NCBI GenBank assembly: GCA_902778995.1
Contig: CACYZW010000014.1
Coordinates: 1 to 36,211 of the forward strand
Origin: an uncultured Eubacteriales bacterium
GTDB lineage: Bacteria; Bacillota; Clostridia; Christensenellales; Aristaeellaceae
Reading direction: 5' to 3'
DNA length: 36,211 nucleotides
Shown here: one piece after another, positions 20,201 through 32,200 of the stretch
Layout of the letters: every line of letters begins with the position of its first letter
Numbering within the stretch: position 1 is the first letter of the stretch
The notes under the pieces: model-generated
Databases searched by the model: none
Told to the model about the DNA's origin: nothing
The model's input: only the letters and a program-made list of their open reading frames with translations
Position numbers and translations under genes: made by a program

Positions 20201-23200
20201 CCGCCCGATCCCTGCGCTGTGCAGTTGATAAACGAGTTTGATTCGCCGAGGATATCCAGCGACTTCGCATTGGTATAAACACCGCCTCCACTATAGCCAT
20301 CATTATCTTTCGTTTTGGCTTCGCAGTTTTCAAAAGTCGCGTTGGTAATTGACAGCACGCCTTCCTTGTTGTGGTAAATACCGCCGCCGAGGTTGGCATA
20401 GCAGCCGGTAAACGAAGTGTGATCAACACCGCGCAGGTTTGCATGTTCGATAATGTACTCGCGCATTGTGGCGTCGCCAAGCTCCGCGTTGTCTCCGGGT
20501 ACATCCCCAACGATCAGCTCCTGTACTGCCGCGTTGACCACGCCACCGTTTCCGGTGGCCGTGCAGTTTTCAAATTTGCAGGCATAAATCTCTAGCTTCT
20601 TCTGGTTATTCTTCGCGTTTGTCATAGCTATGACGCCGCCGGTAACTGCCTGGCTCTGATTAAAGGTGCAACCCCAGAGAAGCACGTGACTGCCGGTCGT
20701 ACGGACGACGCCGCCCAAGCCGTTGTTTTTCGCGTTGCAGTTATTGAAGGTGCAGCCGACAATGCGCAGCACGCATTTACCCGTGAAATTATTGCCTTGG
20801 TTGTTTGCCCAGACGTTGATGGCACCGCCGCCGCCGCCGCTCTTGTTGGTATAACTTCCCTCAAAAGTGCAGTTCATTACTGTAACGTCGAGAGCGTCGG
20901 ACTCGATCGTACCTGCGGAGCCGCCGGCCGAATAAGAATTACTGAATTCACAGCCCGTGATTTCCGTAACAGAATTATCAGACCAGTTGCTCTGAATGTT
21001 GTGGAAAATGGAGCCAGCCTGAGCGTTGGAATTCTTATTGGTACACGCACATCCGTCGAAGGAGCAGCCTCTTACATAAAGAGCTCTGGCCGTGGTCCAA
21101 ATACCTCCACCACCTAATTTATCTGTAGTAGTTTTGTTGTTGGTCTGGCAGTTGGAGAACTGACAATTCTCGACAGTCAGAATGCTTCCTGCATTTTCAT
21201 TCGCCACATAGACCGCGCCGCCCTGATCTGCCCGATAGCCTTTGAAATCGCAATTCGTAATAGTAACCTTGGCACAACTATGAGTATTGATCGCGCCGCC
21301 CGCGCCGCCCGCGGTCAGGGACCTGCCGTCAAAGATCAGATTGCTGACGGTCAGCGTACTAGTCTCGGCCGTGACAGAAGCTCCTGTATTGCCCGTGTCG
21401 CGGCTGAGCGTGGCCCGGGTGCCGTTGCCTGTATAGGGCAGGGTTGTAGCGTTTGGATTAGCGGTGGTAAATGTAATGTTATACCCCTCGGGAATATTCA
21501 GCACGTCGCCCGCAGGCACCAGATAGTCCACCAGCATCTCGATCGTATAGGTATTATTGCGGGTCGCGGTCTTCTGTCCCTTGATGTAAGTCATCGCCGC
21601 CGTGAGGGTCTGGAACGGTTCATTGCCAACCTTGCAGATCGGCAGCGCGCTGCCAAAGATCAGTTCCGCCGCAGCGTCGCTGCTGTTCAGGCTATAGCTG
21701 GTCAGGTTGACCGCCGTGCCGGTAGTGCTTGCACTGCCGTTGAAGGTATAGCTGACCGATGTGCCTTCACCCGCGCCTGTGCCGGTAAATGTGCCCGTCA
21801 GCGTAAAGCTCTGCCCCTGCGCGCCGGGGAACATCAGCTTGATGGACTCGCCGTTTTCCATTTCAAGGTCGTCGGCGGTGATGGCCCGCAGGGTCTGAAC
21901 GGTCGCGCCGTTTTTCGCGGTCACAAAACCGTAAACGCCTTCCGCGGCATCCACGCCCAGCACGTTGAGGCCGGAAATGTTCAACGTGAGGTTGTCGCTG
22001 TTGTTGTTGACGATGGTCAGGTACGCCGGCGCGGAATAGAAGATCACCAGCTTTGTGGTATTGTCCGGCGCATAAGTGCCGTCCTGCTTCATCAGCTTCC
22101 ACTTGCGTGCCGTGGCGTCCCACTCCACCTTTTTCAGATAATTGTCGAAGGTATTGCTCATCGCCTTGTCGGAGTAGGTGTAGGCATAGACCGCCAACGA
22201 AGCGTAGTTTGCGCCGACTTTTTGGGTAAAATCACCGTTGTGCGCCTCGTACAGCTTCATGGCCGTCACGAGATCGTAGATGTCGCTCTCTCTCGTGCGG
22301 GGCGCGTAATACTTGCCTGTAACTACTGCTTTGCTCGGGGATGCGGTGGCGGGCGGGAACTGACTGTTATAATTGCTCAGATAGTAGATATCGTATTGCA
22401 GTTCATTTACCCAATACAGTCTGTTGTTTTCATATCTGGCCTTCAAATCACCAAAGCGGTCGTTTTTGAAAACAGTCTTCAAATTATCAAGGGTTCCGGC
22501 GGTTACATAGGCTCCAAAGTAGCCCGTCACGTCGCCGTGCTTGACCACCTGATCGCTGTCCACTTCGCCAGGTACATAGATGCCGATGGATTTCCCCGAA
22601 TTCAAGCTGTTAGCATTGATCACAGTTTCAGAATCCATATTCAGGTAGACGTTACTCTGCGCATTGTCCATCTTGTTGTCATAAACATGCGCGTTCCCCG
22701 AGAATTGCAGCCGCGCGGAAGTACCGCCGACGCCGATCGCACCGCCGTTGGTGGCCGTATTGCCCGTGATGCTTGCCGAGATACTGGCAACGCCCGACCC
22801 CATGAAGATCGCCGCGCCGTTCACGGCTTTGTTGCCGCTATTTATATTGCCGCCGGAATAGGTCACGTTGCCTGTGCCCGCGTACACCGCGCCGCCCAGG
22901 CCGTCCGTCGTATTGCCTTCGACGGTGTTCTTTGCCTCGTTGCCGCTGAGCGTACCACCGGAGATATTCACCGCGCCGCTGGCAGAATACAACGCGCCGC
23001 CGTTGCCCTGTTCAGCCTTATTTCCCTTGATTTCGCTGCCAGTCACGATCACAGACGCGCTCTGGGTATAGACCGCGCCGCCGCTGGCAGACGCCTGATT
23101 GTTGGTAAAATACCCTCTATTAATCGTGATTGCGCCGCTGGTGGCGTAAACCGCGCCACCGTTTTGGGCCGTGTTGGGCTTGCCAGTCGCCGTGCCGCCG

Positions 23201-26200
23201 AATGTGCAATATTTATTTCCAGTATCACCAGCGCCGACCTCTAAGCTGCCGCCCTCCATGTACATCGCGCCGCCGTTGCCATTGACAGCCTTGTTCCCGG
23301 CAAGCGTAGTCGTTTTGGTTTCACCGCGAGGAATCACAGTTTTGACATTCAGCGCATAGATGCCGCCGCCATAGCCGTTCGTGGCGGTGTTATTGGAAAT
23401 ATCACTGCCCTCGTTCAGATCGAGTTCGCCGCCGGCCATGTAGATTGCGCCGCCGTTGCCGTTTGTCGCGGTATTCCCGGTGACGCTGCCGGTGGTGGTC
23501 ATCGTACCGCCCGTCGAATAGACGCCGCCGCCGTTGGAGGAGGCTGTGTTATTGGAAATCGTGCCGCCGACCGCCTGCGTACCGTTCGTGAACAGGCCAC
23601 CGCCATTATTGGACGCGGTATTGCCGGAAATCGTGCCCTCGAGGGTCAGCGTGCCACCGTCTCTGTAGATGCCACCGCCGTTCACGGCGCTGTTACCATT
23701 GCCGACGACGCCATTCGCGCTGACATTCACTGTGCCGCCAGTCGTCATGTACACGCCGCCGCCTTTGCCGGTGGTCGCGGCGTTGCCGGTTATGCCGCTG
23801 TTGACGGTCAGCGTGCCGCCAACCACGCATACGCCGCCGCCGTTGCCGGTGGTCGCGGTGTTGCCGGTTATGCTGCCGTTCACGTTCATATCCACCGTAC
23901 CGGCGGCCATATACACGCCGCCGCCGGTTGCGGCCGCGTTGCCCGTAACGCTGCCGCCGATGGTCACCGTGCCGTTTTGGATGTAGATCGCGCCGCCGTT
24001 GGTCGCCGAGTTGGCGCTGCCCGTTCCGGTTCCTCCGATGGTGCCGGTGACATCCACACTGCCGTTCTTTACATACACGCCGCCGCCGTTTACGGCTGTA
24101 TTGCCCTCAACGCTGCCGCCGAGGGTCACGCTGCCGTTTTCGACATAAACCGCGCCGCCATTCGTCGCCGAGTTGGCGCTGCCCGTTCCGGTTCCGCCAA
24201 TAGTGCCGGTGCCGGATACAACCACCGTGCCGCTCTTCACATACACCGCCGCGCCGTTTACCGCCGCATTGCCCTTCACGGTACCGTTGATGGTCACATT
24301 CTTCGGGTCTGTATCGCTCCCAGCGACGCCCTCTACCCAGATCGCGGCACCGTCTTTGCCCACGGCGTTTTGCAGCGTGGCGTTTCCAGTCAGTACAAAC
24401 TCCGGCGTCTGCACGGCTCCGCCCTGTTGCTTCACCGACACCATCACGCCTTCGGCGTTGACGCCGCCGCCGTCAATGATGATATTCTCAAGGGTAAACT
24501 TGCCATACACCGTAAACATGTTGCCCGCGGCGAGAGTGTTGTCCCGGATGATGGCAGCACGTGAGCCAAACGTACCCTCGTACTCCGATTCCGCCGTCTT
24601 GAGCGTGATTTCATAACCCGCCTGAATCGACATCGCGGTTGCGTCGGCCTCGCGCATGCTGTAGTTTTCGATCAGCATCTCGATGGTCAGGTTTTTTGAT
24701 CCCTGCGCCATGGCATAGTCCATCGCGGCCTTCAAAGTATAGAACTTCTCCGTACCGATCTTGCAGGTGAATCTGGGCGTGTAGAACAGCACCAGCTGCG
24801 AACCGGCGGGCACCTCTTTGTAATTCGCCTCCACGGGTTCGCCGGTGTTGGGATCGGTTGTGCCAGCCAGAGGATCAGTCGTGTACTTCCATTGGTTAGC
24901 TTCGAATTCTATGCCTGTAACGTTATCCGCATCATCAATAGCCCCACCGGCCGCATTGTACAGCGAGGCATGCTCATATACGTAATATTTATCGCTGGAC
25001 AGCTCATGCGCGTAACCTGTTCTGTAACCAACCTCGTAAGTCGCTACGATCAATTCCCCTTCCGGGATTGGCGCAAAGCCGCTGCTGCCGGAGATGAATT
25101 CCGCGCCTTGCTCCGCACCGGCCTCCGCCTGCTTCTTCGCCTGTATCGGCAGGCAGTTGCGGGAATGGGTGAATGTCAGTTCATAATACTCATCCACAGT
25201 CAGCGTAATGCAGTTCTGCACGCCCGATGGATGGATATAGGGTTTGTCATCGATGGACAGAGTGGTCTCGTATTCCACATCGGATTCATCATTCGGCTGC
25301 TGAGTCACCGTCAACGTTGCGCCCTCAGGAATCTGCAGTGTAACAACATTTGAGGTCGCTACACCCCCCTCCATGACGGGTAGATCAAACGTGCCGCCAT
25401 CGGTATAGTCGACAGAGTCCAGTTTCGCGGACCATACGTAGCTGAAGGGAGGATTGTACGTGGCGTCCGTTGGATCCACCGTCAGCTGGGAAATCACAAT
25501 GTTGAAGACGTCCAGTATGGTGTAGGTGGCATCGTCATAATACACATAATAGTTTTTCTGAACGTTGTCGCCTTTAGCTTTGATGCTGTATTCACCGGGG
25601 GCATCGGGGTCATTGCCCGACTCGCGATGCAGCGTGAAGCGAAGCTCCGCCTCGGCGTTTTCGGGGTCGGTGTTCCCCTGCGTCTGTTCCGCGGCTTTCT
25701 TGCGGGTATAGGTCACCACATACTTACCCTCATCCTCACCGGTGCCCGCTTCGATATGTCGCACGAGTCCGGTAGCGGACGTGGTATCGTCAATATCCTT
25801 CAGCCCTTCCAGCGTCTCGGTATAGTCGTTTGGTGTGTCAGCCGCACTCTTGAGCCGCACGAAGTCTTTCGCTTTTATAGTCAGTATCGCCTTCGTGATG
25901 GTAAACTGGCCGTTTTTGATGTAAACGTTATAATTCCCCTGCGGATAATACTGCTTGCCATCGTCATCGGTTTTCGGGTTGCCCTCCACGATGGGCGTGA
26001 TGTCATAAGTGCCTGCGTCTTCGCCCTCACCCCGTGTAATGGTATAGGTAATGGTATCCTGTCCCTGCAGTCCCTCAACCTCCGCGGTCCACTCATCCGG
26101 CTCCGGGTCTGGATCGCCGTATTCTTTCTCTCGGTTGTCCGCCGTCACGATGGCGGCAGCGGGCGTGATGGCGAAGATGCCCCCTTCCGCATATACGTTA

Positions 26201-29200
26201 TAATTGCCCTGGGGATAATAGGTTTTGCCTTCCGCGTCCGTTTCAGCATCAACCTCAAATTTGAGCGTGATGCCATATTCGCCCACATTCTCGCCTGGAG
26301 CCCGCTCCAGGATGTAATCAATCACTTCAGGACTGTCGTCGAATTTGAGTTGAGCTGTGTTTACGGTGGCCTTCAGCCCCGGATCGTCATCACCATAGAC
26401 CTTGGTGTTGGTCTTGGTCGCCGCGTCCGGGGCGTCGGGCGCAATGGTGACTATCGCCGGCGTGATACTATAATTCCCCTGCACAAAGGTCACATGATAA
26501 TTGCCCTGGTCGGCAGTGCCGGACAAGGTGACGGGATAGACGCCCGCGTTCTCGTCGGGGTCGCGCTCGGCGACGAATTCGATCACCGACAGCGAGTCGT
26601 TGTTTTCAAGTTTATCATCTTCATATTTTACCAGCGCGACGCCTTCGCCCTCTCCAACAGGCTCGGTATGGTAAAAGGACACCAAGTCAAACTTCGTCTC
26701 ATCGGACACCCAATCGCCATCTTCATCCCGCCTTACCAGATCGCCGTATTGCTTGGACCGATCCGCTTTTACGACGATCTCCTTCTGGGTAATGGTCAGC
26801 TTTGCGTCTCTGTTAAACTTGACCCGATAGCTGTCCTGGATTTCTTCGCCCGTTAACATGATGGCATAACTGCCTACCTGCTCGCCATCTTCGCCGTCTT
26901 TGCCGCCTTCGCGTTTATTGGAGCGTAAGCAATTGAAGGTGATAGTCGTCTGCTTCTGCGATGTTTTGTCGGTAACAATGACGGTATATTTCCCTTTCTC
27001 TCCCTCAACAGGAGTGGCTCCGCTGACATCAGTATTACTGTCCTGATCGGTGACATCGAAGATAAAATCAGGGTCTACACTGCCATAGGTCTTGGTCAGC
27101 TTCTGCGCGTTAATGACAACGGTGATTGGGGTCTCGGTATTTTTGATGGTCAACGTGCGCAAAGCCTCACCCGTCGCGGGTGCGACCTCATAGGTATCCT
27201 CGTGGTTGTCGGGCATGACGCCGGATTCAATCGCGAAGTAACTGTATGGCTTTTGCTGCTGCGATTGCCCTGAACCGGTCAGGTAAGCGGCGGGCAGGGA
27301 ATCGACAGTCGTTGTCCAGTTATTTGCACTGTTTAACACAACGCCTGCGCGCTCGCGCACGGCACCGACAAGGACATCCTCCAATTCTTCCCGGGTATAT
27401 GTAGTCTCGCCAGGATCCGTCGTCATCCTGTACAGGTCGAAGGTCACCGGGGACTTATCTTGCAACTCCTCTCCGCTCAGCGGCTGCGGATTCACAGCCG
27501 TACCTGAATTCAGCGGGAGCCATTGCTTCACCACCTCCACGCTGACGGCCGGCTGGTGCTTCACCACATACCAGCCGGTACCGCTGACGTTGCAATCGGC
27601 GGCGTAACTGGTAGTGATATTGTTTTCGTCGTTCTCAGTTTCGCCCTTGTAGACCGCGACTTCCCTAATGGAATAGACGATATTCTTGATAATCGTCTTG
27701 TCCGGATCGTTCGGATCCTGTTCTACCAACTGGGCAGGCAGGTCCACGAAAGTGGCATTGTCAAAGAATACGTTCGGCGTCAGTGTGATAGTCCAATCTT
27801 TGCCGTCTTTTTGGTACGGACTGAAGGTCACGCCGTCATCCGTGGACTGCACCAGCTTCAGCACGATATGGTCGACTTCCGAAGGCCAGTCAGCGCTCTC
27901 CTCCAACCCCCAGGTGACGGTCACGGGCACCCGCAGCCGGTCGGCGTGGTTGCTGACGATGACGGTATCGTAGGATTCGGTCAGATCGGTTGTGCCCTCA
28001 GGCATTTCGGCCGGAGCGCTCGTGGGATTCCCTTCACTGTCCGACCCGCTGAAATAGAAGTATATCTCCTTCTGTTCATCCGGCAGCAGGTATCCATAGG
28101 GCGCTTCGGTCTGCACGGCATGGTACAGCGTACCGCAGGTGTAATTATCGTCTTTGCGAATATCCAGCATGCCGTTAGCGCCGGTGGTGTAATTGGCGAT
28201 AACCGTTCCATTGTTATCGTACACGGTGAAGACGCCGCCGGGCAACAGCTCACCCTTTTCCTCGTCCAGTAAACCAATGGTCAGCTTGTGGTCTATGTAC
28301 TTGTTTTCCACCACGACGCTGTAGCTGTAGGTTTGGTCATCCGGGTAGACGGTGAAATCATTGGCCGACTCCTGTACCTGTTGGCCCTTGCTCTGATAGC
28401 TGATGGAATAGGAGACTTCGAGCTCAATGCCCTGATCCAGGCCGAGCATTGCGGGTTCCGCATTCTCTTCGATCACATGGTAATGGGCGGCCGGCTCCAG
28501 TTGCTGCGAGCCAGGTTTACCGATATCAAAATTCTTGGAACCATATTTGAATTCGCTGTAGGCGTGATTCTCCACGTCTTCCCAGGCTTCATCACCTTCG
28601 GTAACATCCTTTTGCAGCTTGAACATGATAATGTCCTGCTGCTCCTTCGTCAGGCTATAGTTCCCCGAGAACCGCTTGGTAACGTTGACGCCGGAGGATT
28701 CCGGATAGCAGCGCACTTTCAGCGTATCGCCGTTGTAATAGCTGTATATGCCCGTCTGGACATAGCTGGGACTATCGGTTATCAGGAAGCTGTACAGGGT
28801 ATTATCCTTTTGGTAGTAGGTATACACCTCGTCGCCGTTTTCATCTTCCGCTACGCTGAAGGGCGCCTTGGTCATCTCTAGGTAGTATGCGGTGTTCTTG
28901 CGGATGGTTTGCTCACCAGTGAGAGTGACCGTCACGTAACCCAGTTTTTTCTTCTTCTGAGGGTCTGTTTCTGTGTCATCCTCAACGTCCTTCTTGGTCG
29001 CGGTGGTGAAGATCACGTCCTTTCCGTTCACCTGTATGGGCCTCTGGTTGGAATCCAGCAGGCGGAACTCAGCTCCGCCCAGGCCCGTCTCCATACGGCC
29101 TTCGGCGTACACATACAGCTCAATGGTATACACGCCGCCGGTGCCGGTGATGTCGGTGCCCTGAGGCGTAATGAGTTCTTTTTCGTTGACGGTGGATGCG

Positions 29201-32200
29201 CAGCCTATGAAATTATTGTTATCGTCGTATTTGCCCAGACGTGCGGTGTTGTCAAACAGCACCACCTGTCCCGCTTCGCCGTTCACGCGGGTTTGATAAG
29301 TGATAGTGACCTTCGTCCCATCCAGTATGGTATAAGTACCGGTATAGCCGCTGTAGTCGTAGGTGACTTCGCCTTCGGTATCAGGTGCGTCATTGACCTT
29401 GACCTCGATGCTGTTGTAGATAATGGACTGGTTGCTGCTGAAGGTGTCCTTCAGGATAAGCTTCTGTTTTTTGTTCGGCTCTTCAGCATTTGGATTCAAC
29501 ACATCAGCATTTGGATTCACCGTGATCTGATAGGTCGCCAGGTTGCCTTCAAAACCGGTCATTTCCTTCTCGATAGCCTGATCCTGCCCGTCGGTGATGA
29601 TCAGCATACCGCTGATCGCCTCGGTGACCTCATAGTTGCCGGTGGTATCCTTGGTTCCCGGTTCGTCTTCGGTTTTGACGGTGACGCCAGTGAAGTTTAC
29701 CGGGTACATGCCCACTTTGGTACCACTGCCGGAGGCAGTGACACCTACAAAGATCGGTTTCGGATACACGGGATTCTCAGGCTTGGTGGCATCTTCCGAA
29801 TCGTACAGCAGTATAGAGTGTCCGTCGCTGGCCGTGGTGGTGCAGATGTAGCCGGTAACCGACCGTTCGCCACCATCGTCATCGACTATTATTGAATTGC
29901 TATTGGCAATCAGCGTGACGGGCATGGGGGTGATGGCCTGGTAGCCGTCCGTCACCTCAAAGGTCGCGTTGAAATTTGTATTGTTGTTCGTAAACTGACC
30001 CGTCGCGAGACCCATTTCCGTACTGCCGTCCGTGTCCTCGCCATCGACGACATCGGTGCGCGCCGCCTCCGCCGTACCGCTGAATATGATATTGGCGTCC
30101 ACATCGTAGAAACTACATATCTCTTCAGTTTCCCCGTCCGGTTTATAATATGCCGTGGCTGTATAGCCGCTTACGCTGTGCGCTTTGTAGTCATAGACCG
30201 CAGTATTGTTCGCGCCGACGATTTTCACCGTCACGTCAAGCGCTGAAATGGACGCGGTCGCCGTTGTCTGCTGGTCGTTTTTCACCAATATGTAGTTTGC
30301 GGCCTTTTCGCCGCCAAGCGTCAGATTGGACAGCGTAACGACCTTATTCTCTTCGACGTCGGCATCAGCAAACGTACCGGTAGCGGCGACGGTCAGGTCG
30401 TCGCCATCAACTTTACCGGTTATCATTGCGCCCGTGCAGACGAGCTCGGCTTTCGTTGTGCCGTCATATTTTTTGTCGCTGGCGGTTATTCCGGACACCG
30501 TGACAGGCTTTTGAGCGATCGTCACACCGACATGTTGAGCAGCAACACTATCGTATTCATCATCGCCAACAACCTTGTACCAGACATGATATGTCTTTGC
30601 ATCCACGCCAGCGGGAACAACCTCTAACCAGTTTGTCACTCCCTCCGTATTCTCTGATGGGACAGTTGTTTCATCCTCTCCAAGGGCATAATACATCGTA
30701 CCGCCAGTAGCACTGCCGGCGTTTACAAGATTCTGTTCTCCGCCGGAGTAAGTCAGGCCACCGATTGCCGTCGGAGCTTCTACGACAGGACTTGCCTTAT
30801 TGATGGTTACGCTAATGCACTTCGCCGCAACGTCAGTATAATTCTCATCCCCATCAACCTTGTACCAGACATAATATGTCTTTGCATCTACGCCAGTGGG
30901 AACAACCTTGGACCAGTTTGTCACTCCCTCCGTATTCTCTGGGGGAACATTTGTTTCATCCTCTCCAAGGGCATAATACATCGTACCGCCAGTAGCACTG
31001 CCGGCGTTTACAAGATTCTGTTCTCCGCCGGTGTAAGACAGGCTGTCAATGGCTGTTGGCGCGGAAACATCAGGTGTCTGTTGGTCAGTCACTTCAATTC
31101 CGACCTGTTCGCCGTTTACGAGTTCAAGCGTCAGGGTTTCCTTCGTCGAGAAGGGAGCCAGGGAAGTCAACCGCCAGTCGCCATCCGCCGGCTCCACCCG
31201 AACCAGCGCGTCATTCGAGAAGCTGGCCTCAACGACATCCGCGACGGTGATTTCTTCAATCCCAAGCGCCTGGAACACCGCGCTGAGCAGGATATCGCTC
31301 TCGCCCGCGATGCTGAAGATATAGTCGCCCCAATGGAAGTCTACGGTATACGCCACCAGATACACCGAGAAGCCGTCGGCCTCAAATTCGACGTTCTCCC
31401 CGTTCAGGGCGTAGGAAACCGGCTCCACCTCTTCGCCGAAGTGCAGCACGTTGACATTGGTGTTTTCGTCGACCTCCGGCGCGTCCAGCAGCCTGATGGA
31501 CACAGAAACCGGCGTCGTCGGGGGGATTTCCTCGCCGTCCTTCACGATGGCGATGTCCAGGGCCTTGGCGTAGGCCAGCTGGCCGCTGGCGACGTTCAGC
31601 GCCTCGGCGGCCTGGGCGGCGTAGGCGTCGGCTGCTTCGCCGGTCAGCTCGGAGACGCTCAAGGTCGCCCCGGAGGGGATGCCCGCCTCGGGACCGTAGC
31701 CGACCTCGACGTTCCAGGTGTTGCCGGATGCGTCTATGTAATGGGTGGAGATGGTCTCGGTGACGACGACCACGTACACGGAGAAGGTATCCGCCTCAAA
31801 GGCGACGTCTGTGGTGCCGTCAGAAGTCGTAGGAGTGATGTCCTCCGGGTAGACTTCGGTCGGTTCTTCGACGTTCAGCGCTCCGGAAACGACCTCATCC
31901 GTCATGACGCCCTGCGCCGCGCCGTCCTCCCCTGATTCGCTCACCGGGGAAGGCGCCTGGGATGCGCCGTCCGTCGCCTCAATGCCCGCTGCTTCAGGGG
32001 AAGCCGACTCGCTGTCAGGCGAAGCGGAGGCGGTCGACTCTGCGCCCGGCGCCTCGGGGTTTTCTGAGCCGACTTCGGTCTGTTCCGTCTCGGAGGCGGG
32101 CATTTCCACGTTCAGGTTCGTCCTGCCGTCGGCATTTTCGGCGTCGGTCTGGGACACGACCTCCTTCTCGCCGGCGTCGTTCACATGCAGCACCGTCGCG

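Noticed and set aside
21280..23244. Plus-strand open frame of about 654 codons
   Set aside because: Antisense of beta-helix modules I/II with no ribosome site or recognisable domain.
18360..24100. Regular GCCGCC-rich short repeats suggesting a CRISPR-like or non-coding array
   Set aside because: The periodicity comes from Asn-Gly-Gly-Gly-Val-Tyr codons of the beta-helix turns; spacing is irregular and there are no conserved repeats with unique spacers.
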